Shown here: piece after piece, positions 34,690-44,076 of the stretch
How the letters are laid out: each line of letters opens with the position of its first letter
Position numbering within the stretch: position 1 is the first letter of the stretch
Source: Niallia circulans
GTDB lineage: Bacteria; Bacillota; Bacilli; Bacillales; Cytobacillaceae
Length of the DNA: 64,000 nucleotides
Direction of reading: 5' to 3'
Assembly (NCBI RefSeq): GCF_003726095.1
Contig: NZ_CP026031.1
Coordinates: forward strand, 4,218,001-4,282,000
Made by a program: the position numbers and the translations under genes
Notes under the pieces: model-generated
Told to the model about the DNA's origin: nothing
What the model saw: only the letters and a program-made list of their open reading frames with translations
Database searches by the model: none

Positions 34690-35778
34690 TTATTTTGTTT
34701 TTAGCAACTGTTTAACCATGTTGCCTAAAGAGCTTTCTCCCATAAACGGAGCCAGTTTCGCTAGGAATTCTGGAGAAAGCCTGTTAGGGTCAATGCGAGC
34801 TAGTAATCGTTCGATCGCCTCTTCCTCTAAAAAAGGTGCCAGCTCAGAAAGCTCCTTTAATTCTATGTCACCATCTACTGCTTTATCCACCAGCGTATTT
34901 AATGTTTCTTCTCCTATAAATGGGACCATCTTTTGGATGAAAGTCCAGCTTCCTCTTCCACCTGCAATCAAAATCAATTGATCAATGGTTTCTTCTTCTA
35001 AAAAGGGGGCTAATGGCAGAATCTTTTCCTCATTTAAAGGATTCTTCATTTCTTGTAAAACAAGCGCACTTAGAGCTGTGTCGCTTACGAATGGAGCCAT
35101 TTCCGTAATGAACCTCCATGTTATCTTGCCTGTGCTTACTTTTAGGAGCATATCATTCAAGTATTCTTCCTCTAAGAATGGCGCTAGATCCAATAACTCC
35201 ATTGGTTCAGTGGATTTATTAAGTAACTGATCAGCTATTGTGTTTAATGTATGTGCAGACACAAAAGGGGCAATACGCTGTATCAGCTTACAATCGATTG
35301 CTTTTTTCGCTGCTTCTATAACTAGTTCATCTAATGCTTCTGTTTGTAAAAAAGGAGCTAGGTGGACGATGGAATCTACATCCCAAACATTGGTATTCAT
35401 CTTTTTTGATACTTTACTAAGCTGACTAGATTTAATAATAGGAGCGATATCGACAAGCTCATTTACTTGTGCGGATCCTGAATTGATTAAATGAGCAACT
35501 TCTTCTGGTTTATCCTCCGATAAATGCTGCACGATTTTTCCTAACTGTTTAGAATGATCCATTTTATCAACCCCTGCATTCATTAAGAGGTCAATAGATA
35601 CATCAAATACATGTGCAATAACAGGAATGGTTGTAATATCTGGAAGGGACTCGCCTCTTTCCCATTTTGATATCGCTTGATGACTAATATTTAATTTATC
35701 TGCTAACTCTACTTGGGTAAGATCTTTTTCTTTTCTTAGTTTAGATATATAAGCACCAATTTTTCGTGAATCAATCAT
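34690..35778 (-). CDS. XRE-family regulator with nine APF-type repeats
   Basis: A 362-residue protein. Residues about 5-60 form a Cro/CI HTH (LTQVELADKLNISHQAISKWE). From about residue 105 to the end come nine degenerate units of 26-32 residues centred on (L/I/M)(A/V)P(F/I): DIAPII, HLAPFL, RIAPFV, DLAPFL, EMAPFV, PLAPFL, KMVPFI, ELAPFL, KLAPFM. Each is followed by a helix such as EEETIDQLI. Alternate units share APFLEEE. This looks like an alpha-helical solenoid for protein or ligand binding. GGAG lies 8 bases upstream of ATG 35778. The target and ligand are unknown. Confidence 0.82.
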   Translation of the reverse strand: MIDSRKIGAYISKLRKEKDLTQVELADKLNISHQAISKWERGESLPDITTIPVIAHVFDVSIDLLMNAGVDKMDHSKQLGKIVQHLSEDKPEEVAHLINSGSAQVNELVDIAPIIKSSQLSKVSKKMNTNVWDVDSIVHLAPFLQTEALDELVIEAAKKAIDCKLIQRIAPFVSAHTLNTIADQLLNKSTEPMELLDLAPFLEEEYLNDMLLKVSTGKITWRFITEMAPFVSDTALSALVLQEMKNPLNEEKILPLAPFLEEETIDQLILIAGGRGSWTFIQKMVPFIGEETLNTLVDKAVDGDIELKELSELAPFLEEEAIERLLARIDPNRLSPEFLAKLAPFMGESSLGNMVKQLLKTK

Positions 35779-35981
35779 CGTATCATCTCCTCTATTTTTC
35801 CAGTGCGCACTGTCTACTTCGATACTAGCATACATATCGAAGTGTGCCTATCAACGGTTGGTTGAATGTTCGAAAAATAACGATTCTACTGGTAGTAGAA
35901 TTAGCTGTTTGCAATTATAGATGATGGATCTGTCTTTCCGAGATACATAACAAAAATTAATACCTATTTAGAAACTAAAAA

Positions 35982-36015
35982 AGTCCACAACGAGTATCAA
36001 AACTCCTTGTGGACT
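35982..36015 (-). terminator. Terminator of the maltose PTS operon
   Basis: AGTCCACAA (35982-35990) and TTGTGGACT (36007-36015) form a perfect 9-bp stem. On the minus strand a T6 run follows. Confidence 0.85.
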
Positions 36016-36024
36016 ATTAAAATC

Positions 36025-37380
36025 TTATACTAGTACGCCTTCTTTATATTCTTTTGTTAAGGTTGGCCAGTATTCTTTATTTGCTTCAATTAAATCATCA
36101 AGGACTGCTTTAGCTACTTTAGCTGATGGTAAAGTTTTATTTAAAGTGAAAGCCTGTAATGCCTTTTCGTAGGAGCCTTCCACAATTGCTTCAACTAAGA
36201 TCTTTTCAGATGCTAATTGCTGGTCAATCATTGCTTTATAGAAGTAAGGAATATCTCCCACGAATTCAGGCTTAGGACCGTTACTTGTAATAAGTGCAGG
36301 CACTTCAATCATTGCATCAGCAGGCAGGTTTGGAATCGTGCCGTTGTTTTCTACCATAACTAAATATCTTTTTCCTAAATTTTGCGCAAGTGATACGGTT
36401 ACATCTACAATAAATGTTCCGTGTACACCAACCGCGAAGGAGTCTTCTAAAATACCAGTCTCTTCATATTTCTTCACTGTTTCAAATAGAGTTTTTTCAC
36501 GACCATCCATTACTTCATTCGCACGGGTATATTCTTTATTAGAAGTCTCGACAATATGATCTGGGAACAGATAGTATTGTAAATACGGGTTTGGCAGATA
36601 TTCTGGAAAATGATCCATGATTAGTTTAATGTTCTTAAAGGTTTTAATCCAAGAAGAATCGGCATGACGATAGTCAATTTTAGAAATATCTTCTGTCAGT
36701 AAACCGTATTTATAGACATGCTCGCGAATCTCTGGCAATCTTTCCACACCATCCACTTTAATGCTTGTAAACCAGCCAAAGTGGTTTAAACCGAAATAGT
36801 CTACTTCTAATTCTTCTCTTTCTACTCCAAGGATTGCGGCAATATTACGCATAGTTGCTACCGGCATATCGCAAATATTTAGGACTCTTGAATTTGGTCG
36901 TAATTTGCGTACTCCTTCTGCCACAATGGATGCCGGGTTAGAGTAGTTTACAATCCATGCAGTTTCTTTCGCATATTTTTCTACATAATCGATTAATTCG
37001 ATCATTGGTGCAATCGTTCTAAGTCCATAAGCTAATCCGCCAGGACCACAGGTTTCTTGTCCGACTACGTTATGGAAAAGAGGGATCTTCTCATCGAGTT
37101 CACGCATCGCATATTTTCCAACTCTCATTTGGGCAAAGACAAAGTCTACATCCTCAAATGCTGTTTGTGGATCTGTTGTATCAATGACTTTAATTTTATC
37201 TGTATATTCCTCAATAACAGCTTTAGCAGCCACAACTACTTTTGCTTGTCTTTCTCCGTCAATATCGTAGAAACGAATTTCAGATAGAGGCAGATCCTCT
37301 AGACGATCCATAAGACTACGGATAATTCCTGGTGTATAAGTGCTTCCTCCACCTGCAACTGCTAATTTAAATGTTTTCAT
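36025..37380 (-). CDS. malA: 6-phospho-alpha-glucosidase, GH4 family
   Basis: A 451-residue NAD- and metal-dependent GH4 glycosidase that hydrolyses maltose 6-phosphate. The NAD motif is AVAGGGSTYTPGI. The metal-site Cys lies in NICDMP with the His in GLNHFGWF. VGQETCGPGG and NYSNPASIVAE are GH4 signatures, and the sequence follows B. subtilis MalA closely. It lies one base after the malP stop on the minus strand, and a terminator follows. Specificity for alpha-glucosides is inferred from the MalA similarity and the PTS partner. Confidence 0.92.
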   Translation of the reverse strand: MKTFKLAVAGGGSTYTPGIIRSLMDRLEDLPLSEIRFYDIDGERQAKVVVAAKAVIEEYTDKIKVIDTTDPQTAFEDVDFVFAQMRVGKYAMRELDEKIPLFHNVVGQETCGPGGLAYGLRTIAPMIELIDYVEKYAKETAWIVNYSNPASIVAEGVRKLRPNSRVLNICDMPVATMRNIAAILGVEREELEVDYFGLNHFGWFTSIKVDGVERLPEIREHVYKYGLLTEDISKIDYRHADSSWIKTFKNIKLIMDHFPEYLPNPYLQYYLFPDHIVETSNKEYTRANEVMDGREKTLFETVKKYEETGILEDSFAVGVHGTFIVDVTVSLAQNLGKRYLVMVENNGTIPNLPADAMIEVPALITSNGPKPEFVGDIPYFYKAMIDQQLASEKILVEAIVEGSYEKALQAFTLNKTLPSAKVAKAVLDDLIEANKEYWPTLTKEYKEGVLV

Positions 37381-37381
37381 C

Positions 37382-38959
37382 TTAAATACCTCCTAATTGT
37401 TGGTCAACTTGGTCTCGAACTGATTTCACATTTAAGCCATAAACAACTTGAACATTATTACCAGACTTGATAATGCCTTTTGAGCCTGTTTGTTTTAATG
37501 TTTGTTCATCTACTGCATTTGGATCTTTCAAAATTAAGCGCAATCTTGTATAGCAATTATCGACATTTTCAATATTCGCTTTTCCACCTAATGCATTGAC
37601 AATAGTTGCACCTAAAGCAGAAGGGGAGCCATTTCTTGTAGTACCCGATGCTGCTGCTTCTGCATTTGCTGTCTCACTTGTTTCTGTAACTGTATCTGTA
37701 TCTTCTTCGCGACCCGGTGTTTTTAAATTTAATTTAAGAATTAAGAAGCGGAAAAGTAGGAAATAGATAGCTGCCATTAATAATCCTACTAAGATAAACA
37801 TTGGCCAGTTTGATTTCGTCGTACCAAGCGGCAAGTTATATAGCAGGAAGTCAATAAAGCCATTAGCGCCAATCGCATGAACATGAAAGATACTTAAGAG
37901 CATCATTCCCACACCTGAAAGTACAGCATGTAACACAAACAAGATTGGTGCTGTGAACAGAAAGGCAAATTCTAATGGCTCTGTTACTCCTAGTAAAAAG
38001 GAAGTAAAGGCTGCCGGAAGAAGAATGGCTTTTGCGATTGTTTTCTTCTTTTTATCTGCTGTTACATACATGGCTAAAGCTGCACCCATCAGGCCAAACA
38101 TTTTACTTAGGCCACGAGCATCCCAGTTAACGGTACTGCTTAGTACTTTAATGCTTGAGTCTGCCATTTCAGCAAAGTAGATATTTCTCGCTCCGTAGAT
38201 AATTTCGTTTCCAATATGGGCTACTCCACCTAGTTCTGTATATAGGAATGGAGTATAGACTAAGTGATGAAGACCGGTCGGGATTAAGATTCTTTCTAAG
38301 AATCCATAAATAAGTAATCCAAATACTCCTAAATTTTTAATGCCGCTTGCAACAGCTGTAATGCCATCTTGTACAAATGGCCAAAATTCTGCAGCAATCG
38401 CTCCTAAAATCATGGCACTAGGAATGGCTAAAATAGCAACAAAGCGATGTCCTGAGTAAATGGCCATAACCCCTTTGAATTCTGTGTCACAGTACTTATT
38501 GTGCAAGATACCAACTAGAGCACCGAGAAGAATTCCGGAGAAAACCCCCATTTCTAATACCTGAACATTTAATACCATTGCTTGACCAGCTAGCTGCATT
38601 TCCTCTGGTGCTACTAAGCTTCCAGTCAGACTTAACACTTGATGCATGGCATTTATGAAAATAACGAAGGTAACTAGCCCAGTTAAGGCAGCATATCCTT
38701 TATCTTTTTTAGCTAAGCCAATCGGAATGCCGACAGCAAAGATTAAAGCAAGGTTTTGTAAAATCGATACAGCAGAAGAAGAAATAAATTTCCCTGTATT
38801 TTGGATATATGGATGTTCTAGAAACGGGATATATTGTGCTAAGTTTCCGTTTCCGAAAACATTTCCAAATGCGATAAATAATCCGATAATCGGTAGAATG
38901 AGAATTGGTGCGAATAAGGATTTCCCGAATAGCTGAAGACCATTTACGACCTTTTTCAT
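37382..38959 (-). CDS. malP: PTS maltose-type EIICB permease
   Basis: A 525-residue PTS permease. The membrane IIC domain (about 1-410) begins GLQLFGKSLFAPILILPI and contains SGHRFVAILAIPSA and LGVTEPLEFAFLF. A Ser/Thr/Glu-rich linker (about 415-445) leads to the IIB domain, with the phosphocysteine in NVDNCYTRLRL. It takes up and phosphorylates maltose or a related alpha-glucoside. No EIIA domain is present, so it must borrow EIIA-Glc, as B. subtilis MalP does. A cre-like site and a palindrome lie upstream. Confidence 0.92.
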   Translation of the reverse strand: MKKVVNGLQLFGKSLFAPILILPIIGLFIAFGNVFGNGNLAQYIPFLEHPYIQNTGKFISSSAVSILQNLALIFAVGIPIGLAKKDKGYAALTGLVTFVIFINAMHQVLSLTGSLVAPEEMQLAGQAMVLNVQVLEMGVFSGILLGALVGILHNKYCDTEFKGVMAIYSGHRFVAILAIPSAMILGAIAAEFWPFVQDGITAVASGIKNLGVFGLLIYGFLERILIPTGLHHLVYTPFLYTELGGVAHIGNEIIYGARNIYFAEMADSSIKVLSSTVNWDARGLSKMFGLMGAALAMYVTADKKKKTIAKAILLPAAFTSFLLGVTEPLEFAFLFTAPILFVLHAVLSGVGMMLLSIFHVHAIGANGFIDFLLYNLPLGTTKSNWPMFILVGLLMAAIYFLLFRFLILKLNLKTPGREEDTDTVTETSETANAEAAASGTTRNGSPSALGATIVNALGGKANIENVDNCYTRLRLILKDPNAVDEQTLKQTGSKGIIKSGNNVQVVYGLNVKSVRDQVDQQLGGI

Positions 38960-38978
38960 CTATAAAACCTCCCTTGGT

Positions 38979-38992
38979 GGTAAGCGTTATCA
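38979..38992 (-). promoter_or_regulatory. Candidate catabolite (cre) site upstream of malP
   Basis: On the minus strand TGATAACGCTTACC matches the CcpA consensus TGWAANCGNTNWCA at 12 of 14 positions. It lies 20-33 bases upstream of the start codon, a roadblock position. Confidence 0.5.
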
Positions 38993-39074
38993 TATCTTTT
39001 AATATCCAAAGTATATAATTGAACATATAATTTTGAAAGGGGTTGCAAGCATTGTGTACTATGTCTTTCAATCC

Positions 39075-39088
39075 TGTAACATGTTACA
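39075..39088. promoter_or_regulatory. Perfect palindrome TGTAACATGTTACA upstream of malP
   Basis: A 14-bp exact palindrome 116 bases upstream of malP and 83 bases downstream of the rpiR gene. It is a candidate operator for that regulator. Confidence 0.55.
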
Positions 39089-39120
39089 CGTTATGAAGGA
39101 AAGGAAAATGGACGAAATAG

Positions 39121-39150
39121 AGAGGATGTTCTCCCAAGCATCCTCTTTTA
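39121..39150. terminator. Hairpin between rpiR and malP
   Basis: AGAGGATG (39121-39128) and CATCCTCT (39139-39146) pair perfectly. The T run lies on the plus-strand side, so termination of the leftward rpiR transcript may be weak. Confidence 0.5.
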
Positions 39151-39170
39151 GCCGTTATTAAGGAAAGGCT

Positions 39171-39983
39171 TTAGTATTCTTTAATAATCCCTCTTTTAAT
39201 CGCAATAATTAAGAGTAAATCAATAAGCATAAACATATTGGATTCATAGGAGGTTACCTCAAATTCTTGTTGAGATTCAATTGTAGGATCAAGGACAGTA
39301 AAGACAATATCAGCAATTTTGGCTGTTGAACTTTTATTATTTCCGGTGAATAGTATCGTTTTTACGCCTTTATCCTTGGCAATTTTTACTTTCTCTAGCA
39401 CTTTAGCTGTTTCGCCAGAACGGGAAAAAGCGATGAGTAACTTGTACTTTTGAATATTATTGAGAAAAATGGCACGACTGTCACTTGTAGTTGTATTGGA
39501 AACGTAATAACCAAATAACTCTAATTTCTTGGCAAAATAGCTAGAAAAAAGAGTGGAAAAGCCTGCGCCGTAAAAATAAATCATTTTATTTTCATTGATT
39601 TGAGATAAGAACTGTTCAATGGTTGTCTCATCTAGAGAATCGATTGTTTGTTTATAATTACGCTTAAAGGAGGATACCGCCTCTATTAATGGTTGATGAA
39701 TACTATCTACATATTCCACTTCTTGATCAAGCATCTTTGTTACTTTTAAATTTAGATTGTAAATGAATTCACTATACCCACTAAAACCAAGTTTTTTACA
39801 AAGGCGGATAATGGTTGCAGTTGATACGAAGAGATTATTAGCCGCTGATCGGATACTTAACGTTTCTCCGGCTAACTTTTTCTCTATCAGAAACTGAATA
39901 ATATCTTTTTCTGCTTCGGTTAAGTTTTTGTCATTAGCATAATCAAGAAAAAGCATATCTGAATTTTTCAAATCTATCATCAT
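39171..39983 (-). CDS. RpiR-family regulator of the maltose PTS operon
   Basis: A 270-residue regulator with an N-terminal HTH (SIRSAANNLFVSTATIIRLCKKLGFSG in part) and a C-terminal SIS sugar-phosphate-binding domain (IYFYGAGFSTLFSSYFAKKL, then LLIAFSRSGETAKVLEKV). It resembles MalR/GlvR, which activates mal genes with maltose 6-phosphate. It is upstream of malP on the same strand, in line with local control. The start could also be the second Met (39980). Confidence 0.88.
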   Translation of the reverse strand: MMIDLKNSDMLFLDYANDKNLTEAEKDIIQFLIEKKLAGETLSIRSAANNLFVSTATIIRLCKKLGFSGYSEFIYNLNLKVTKMLDQEVEYVDSIHQPLIEAVSSFKRNYKQTIDSLDETTIEQFLSQINENKMIYFYGAGFSTLFSSYFAKKLELFGYYVSNTTTSDSRAIFLNNIQKYKLLIAFSRSGETAKVLEKVKIAKDKGVKTILFTGNNKSSTAKIADIVFTVLDPTIESQQEFEVTSYESNMFMLIDLLLIIAIKRGIIKEY

Positions 39984-40123
39984 TCCTTGTTCTTATTTTC
40001 ATCTAGTATGGATTCTTTTATTATAAATGAATTATGTTTTTTCAATATGATTGATTGGATAGCATAATATCGATAGGGATGCCAATACTATTAAAACTAT
40101 GTAAGTGTTGGAGGTTTTCTTTA

Positions 40124-41134
40124 ATGTCCGAATCAAATCTAAAACTAACATCCTCAGAAATTGCTTCTCTGTGGACATCTTATTTAAATAACTGTATGTC
40201 TAAACAGGTTCTTACTCATATGATACAACATGTGAAAGATCGGGAAATTGCAGATGCTATTCGCTTTGCTTACCGATTTGCCCAAAAACAGGAAAAACGA
40301 TTTGTGAAAATCTTCCTGGAAAATAAGTTTGCCATACCACATGGCTTCACAGAAGACGATGTAAATAAAAAGGCCCCAGCTTTATTTACCGATTTCTTCT
40401 GTTTGGCCTATATTAATCAAATGGCAAAAGCAGGGTTAGTGGCATATGGGGGATTCTTATCGATGAGCACACGGAAAGATATAATCCATTTTTTTCATGA
40501 GGGACTACTGGATACTTCAAAGCTGTATCATTTAAGTACCTCTATTCTTGATAAAAAAGGATTGTTAGTCCGAGCCCCCTTTACTTCCGTACCAAAAGAA
40601 GCGGATTTTATTGAGAATAGAAAGTACTTGAGTGGATTCTCTTTATTTCACAAAAAAAGATCGTTAAATGCAGTGGAAGTTTCCCATCTTTTTATGAATG
40701 CACAGACGAATAATATGGGACTTAAGATTACCTTGGCTTTCGCCCAGACTACGACGAATAAAGAAGTACAGGCTTATATGTTAAGAGGAAAAGAAATTTC
40801 ACAAAAACATTTAAAAATATTTACGGATACTCTCTTAAAAGAGGGGATACAGAGTCCGAACTCTTCTGATTTTGGTATTACTGATTCTACTGTACGCACT
40901 TTTTCTGACAAGTTAATGATGTTTCATATTAGTTTATTGAGTGCCTCAGGAATTGGAAATTATGCATTAGCGGGAGGAGCCAGCCAAAGAAGTGACCTGT
41001 TACTTAATTATGATAGGCTTTCGATCGAAATTGGCCAGTATGCCAAAGATGGGGCAGATTTAATGATTGACTATAATTGGGTGGAGCAGCCACCGCCAAT
41101 TATACAAACTAAGAATGATGTTACAGGGAAATAG
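40124..41134 (+). CDS. DUF3231 family protein
   Basis: A 336-residue protein of two similar four-helix halves, each about 160 residues. Segments like LTSSEIASLWTSYLNNCMS (first half) and LNAVEVSHLFMNAQTNNMG (second half) are the repeated DUF3231 signature. The family is common in spore-forming Bacillaceae and looks ferritin-like; its function is not established. TGGAGG at 40109-40114 supports ATG 40124 over an upstream in-frame ATG (40055). The stop lies inside a hairpin. It stands between two unrelated PTS regulators. Confidence 0.85.
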   Translation: MSESNLKLTSSEIASLWTSYLNNCMSKQVLTHMIQHVKDREIADAIRFAYRFAQKQEKRFVKIFLENKFAIPHGFTEDDVNKKAPALFTDFFCLAYINQMAKAGLVAYGGFLSMSTRKDIIHFFHEGLLDTSKLYHLSTSILDKKGLLVRAPFTSVPKEADFIENRKYLSGFSLFHKKRSLNAVEVSHLFMNAQTNNMGLKITLAFAQTTTNKEVQAYMLRGKEISQKHLKIFTDTLLKEGIQSPNSSDFGITDSTVRTFSDKLMMFHISLLSASGIGNYALAGGASQRSDLLLNYDRLSIEIGQYAKDGADLMIDYNWVEQPPPIIQTKNDVTGK

Positions 41135-41153
41135 AGAGAAAATATTTCCCTGT
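41123..41153. terminator. Hairpin at the end of the DUF3231 gene
   Basis: ACAGGGAAATA (41123-41133) and TATTTCCCTGT (41143-41153) are perfect 11-bp arms spanning the stop codon. It separates convergent genes; the T runs are modest. Confidence 0.65.
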
Positions 41154-41163
41154 TATCCTTTAT

Positions 41164-41910
41164 CTAAGCTTCCCGCTCCTCATTAAGCTTGCTGTTCTTT
41201 TTAACCTTGTGTGCGCTTTCCTCTAAGATATACATGACCGGTAATTGAGAAGTGATATTTGATTGTCCTGTATATACTTCTGTAACATAATACGCAATAT
41301 TTATATCAGATATTTTCGCAAGGTGACAGTCTTTACTATTAGTAATACTAATAATATTGCAACCTTCCATTTTTAATCGATTTGCAAGATGAATGGTATA
41401 ATCTGTTTCACCAGAAACCGATAAGATGATGGCGGTACATTTTTTCAGCTCCTTGCTGTTAATTGGATAAAAGGGATCTTTTATAAAAGTTGAAAACTTT
41501 CCTAAGCTCGAAAAGTATCTAGCTCCATACTCCGCTAAAATGCCTGAGCTTCCCGTTCCTACAAAAATTACTTTATCGGATTGACTAACCATATCCGCAG
41601 TTTCTTGGATGTAGGTTTCGAAATTTCCCTTCATGGTCCGTTCTAAGAACTCAGAAAGATAGTATTTCGTTGATTTTAGGTTTTCTTGCTTACTTTGATC
41701 TAAATATAATTTTAATTTAACCTTAAACTCGGAAAAACCATCACAGTTTAATTTTCGGCAGAATCGTAGAATACTAGATGTGGACACATGTGTTTCATCG
41801 GATAATTCTCTAATACGCATATAAATAACTTTATCGATATTTTTGGTAACATAGTTATAGAGTAGCATTTCTAAATCATTAAAGGATTGGATCATTTCAT
41901 TTGTGAACAA
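41164..41910 (-). CDS. RpiR-family regulator divergent from the cellobiose-type PTS
   Basis: A protein of about 248 residues with HTH (IRELSDETHVSTSSILRFC) and SIS domain (VIFVGTGSSGILAEYGARYF, then IILSVSGETDYT). I place the start at TTG 41910 because GGAGGG lies 6 bases upstream and the resulting length fits the family; an open frame extends to 42030 without a site. It is divergent from the celA/celB-like genes, so it is the likely sensor of their phosphosugar product. Confidence 0.85.
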   Translation of the reverse strand: MFTNEMIQSFNDLEMLLYNYVTKNIDKVIYMRIRELSDETHVSTSSILRFCRKLNCDGFSEFKVKLKLYLDQSKQENLKSTKYYLSEFLERTMKGNFETYIQETADMVSQSDKVIFVGTGSSGILAEYGARYFSSLGKFSTFIKDPFYPINSKELKKCTAIILSVSGETDYTIHLANRLKMEGCNIISITNSKDCHLAKISDINIAYYVTEVYTGQSNITSQLPVMYILEESAHKVKKNSKLNEEREA

Positions 41911-42163
41911 ATTTTTCCCTCCTACCCTAAATAGATTTTTCTTTATATTCCCATTATTAATAGACAGAAAGTTTATGTGAATCGCCGATAGATGAAAAAT
42001 TCGCTGTCCATAAAAATATAAATGGTTCAACTAATCATCAGTGGGGATGACTTCCTTAATTATGGTTATCTTTCCTCTATTATAAAACAGGTTGTGACTA
42101 AAATGTAACAAATTCCTTCCGAAGAAAAAAGATAGTATGTGGTTATTTTTACTTCTAATTAAC

Positions 42164-42178
42164 TTGCAAACGCATACA
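42164..42178 (+). promoter_or_regulatory. Consensus cre site upstream of the cellobiose-type PTS
   Basis: TTGCAAACGCATACA matches WTGNAANCGNWNNCW at every defined position. It lies 93 bases upstream of the leader ORF, so CcpA repression in glucose is likely. Confidence 0.65.
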
Positions 42179-42270
42179 TTTTAAGTGGAAGGGGGTATGT
42201 AATTGCCTGAGAAAATTAGAAATTCCTTGTGGGGTCAGCTTCTGCGCCGATTGAGTAAGGGGAGCATATT

Positions 42271-42333
42271 ATGAAAAGGACCATTCAAATGAGAATATTA
42301 TACAAAAATCAATTATTGGAGGGAAGAAAATGA
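42271..42333 (+). CDS. Possible 20-codon leader peptide coupled to the EIIB gene
   Basis: AAGGGGAG (42258-42265) precedes ATG 42271. The frame encodes MKRTIQMRILYKNQLLEGRK and its TGA overlaps the EIIB start as ATGA. The EIIB ribosome site GGAGGG lies inside it. This layout fits translational coupling. There is no homology evidence. Confidence 0.4.
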   Translation: MKRTIQMRILYKNQLLEGRK

Positions 42334-42632
42334 AGAAATTACTTTTAGTTTGTGCAGCGGGAATGTCTACTAGTTTATTAGTAAATAAAATGAAAGATGC
42401 AGCAAAAGAAAAAGGAATAAAGCTCGAAATTTTTGCACTGCCAGTATCAGAATGTCAAAAAGTCGCACATGAAGTGGATGTCGTTTTATTAGGTCCACAA
42501 GTGCGTTACCAAAAACCACAGGTAGAGGAGATCATTGCGGGGAGAGTTCCAGTAGAAGTAATTGATATGAGAGCATATGGAATGATGAATGGCAAAGCAG
42601 TATTAGAAAGAGCATTAGAATTAATGGCATAA
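42330..42632 (+). CDS. PTS lactose/cellobiose-family EIIB
   Basis: A 100-residue cytosolic EIIB. The phosphocysteine is Cys8 in LLLVCAAGMSTSLL, the P-loop signature of this family. DVVLLGPQVRYQ and VPVEVIDMRAYGMMNG match CelA/LicB-type proteins. It passes phosphate from an EIIA to the sugar carried by the EIIC encoded next. No EIIA gene is nearby. The sugar is probably a beta-glucoside or diacetylchitobiose, but that is only from family membership. Confidence 0.93.
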   Translation: MKKLLLVCAAGMSTSLLVNKMKDAAKEKGIKLEIFALPVSECQKVAHEVDVVLLGPQVRYQKPQVEEIIAGRVPVEVIDMRAYGMMNGKAVLERALELMA

Positions 42633-42716
42633 ATCAATCAGCAACTTGCACCTAAAGAAGCCTGCAAAAATAGTTTTCCAATGTAAAAATAACATATTTA
42701 TTTAGGGGGAATTATA

Positions 42717-44045
42717 ATGGGTTTTATGGCGGCCTTTGAAAAGTTTGCGGAGAAAACGTTAGTGCCAGTTGCAGCAAAATTAAATTCACAAAGGCATATC
42801 GTTGCTATCCGCGATGCATTTATTCTATCTTTTCCTATTACGCTTGCAGGTTCATTAATTGTATTGCTCAATTTTGCTGTCTTAGCACCAGACGGATTCA
42901 TCGCCAAGATCTTATTCTTGCATAAATTATTTCCCAATTTAGCTGATTTACAAGCGGTTTTTTCTCCTGTGCTAAATGGCTCTGTTAATATTTTATCTAT
43001 GTTTATAGTCTTCCTTGTTGCTAGAAATATGGCTATTTCACTCAAAGCAGATGAATTATTAAGTGGGCTGACAGGTCTTTCTGTATTTTTCATTATTTAT
43101 CCACCATATACCAATGTAGAAGGAACCAACTTTTTAACAACTCAATGGGTTGGAGCACAAGGACTATTTGTTGCTTTAATTGTGGGATTATTAGTTGGTG
43201 AGCTTTTTAGTAGATTATCTAGGTCCAAAAAATTGCAAATAAACATGCCTGATTCTGTACCTCCGGCTGTTTCTCGTTCTTTTAAAGTATTATTTCCTAT
43301 TATAATTATTACTGTGGTGTTCGCTATTGCAAACGCTTTAATAAATGCGGTTTATCCAGAAGGCTTACATGGATTTATTTACGCAGTGATTCAAACTCCA
43401 TTGAAGAGTTTAGGCACCAATATTGTGTCTTTAGTTATTTTAGCGATAGTTTCCAACCTATTATGGGTTTTTGGAATCCATGGCCCGAATACCATTGCTG
43501 CTATACGGGAAGCAATGTTTGCAGAAGCAGGCTTAGAAAATCTTAACTTCGTCGCAGAGCACGGTACAGCTTGGGGAGCGCCATATCCTGTAACTTGGGC
43601 AATTAATGATGCTTTTGCAAACTATGGTGGTTCTGGGATGACGCTGGGATTGCTTATTGCTATCTTTATTGTAGCAAAAAGGCAGGATTACAGAGATATC
43701 GGAAAACTTTCGCTTGCACCAGGGATATTTAATATAAATGAGCCAATTATTTTTGGTTTACCAGTTGTATTAAATCCAATTTTAATTGTGCCATTTATTC
43801 TTGTTCCAGCCATAAATATTATTATTGGATATGTTGCGATTGTATCAGGATTGATTCCGCCAATTGCGTATTCCGTTCCATGGACTACCCCAGGACCGCT
43901 TATTGCTTTCCTTGGAACAGGTGGAAATTATATTGCGCTATTGCTTGGTTTTGTTTGTTTGGCTGTTTCTACACTGGTGTATATACCATTCGTTATGGCA
44001 GCAAATAAAGCAAACGCCGTAAGTTATGGAGGGGAGAAAAAGTGA
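42717..44045 (+). CDS. PTS lactose/cellobiose-family EIIC permease
   Basis: A 442-residue membrane permease of about ten helices. Family motifs include AFILSFPITLAGSLIVL near the N-terminus, WVFGIHGPNTIAAIREAMF, and FNINEPIIFGLPVVLNP with the conserved NEP. It forms the transport channel with the upstream EIIB. GGGGGAA precedes the ATG. No phospho-beta-glucosidase or EIIA gene follows, unlike classic cel/lic operons, so these must act from elsewhere. Confidence 0.93.
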   Translation: MGFMAAFEKFAEKTLVPVAAKLNSQRHIVAIRDAFILSFPITLAGSLIVLLNFAVLAPDGFIAKILFLHKLFPNLADLQAVFSPVLNGSVNILSMFIVFLVARNMAISLKADELLSGLTGLSVFFIIYPPYTNVEGTNFLTTQWVGAQGLFVALIVGLLVGELFSRLSRSKKLQINMPDSVPPAVSRSFKVLFPIIIITVVFAIANALINAVYPEGLHGFIYAVIQTPLKSLGTNIVSLVILAIVSNLLWVFGIHGPNTIAAIREAMFAEAGLENLNFVAEHGTAWGAPYPVTWAINDAFANYGGSGMTLGLLIAIFIVAKRQDYRDIGKLSLAPGIFNINEPIIFGLPVVLNPILIVPFILVPAINIIIGYVAIVSGLIPPIAYSVPWTTPGPLIAFLGTGGNYIALLLGFVCLAVSTLVYIPFVMAANKANAVSYGGEKK

Positions 44046-44076
44046 TTCGGCTGCTTCTGCTTAAAGTGATAGAAAA

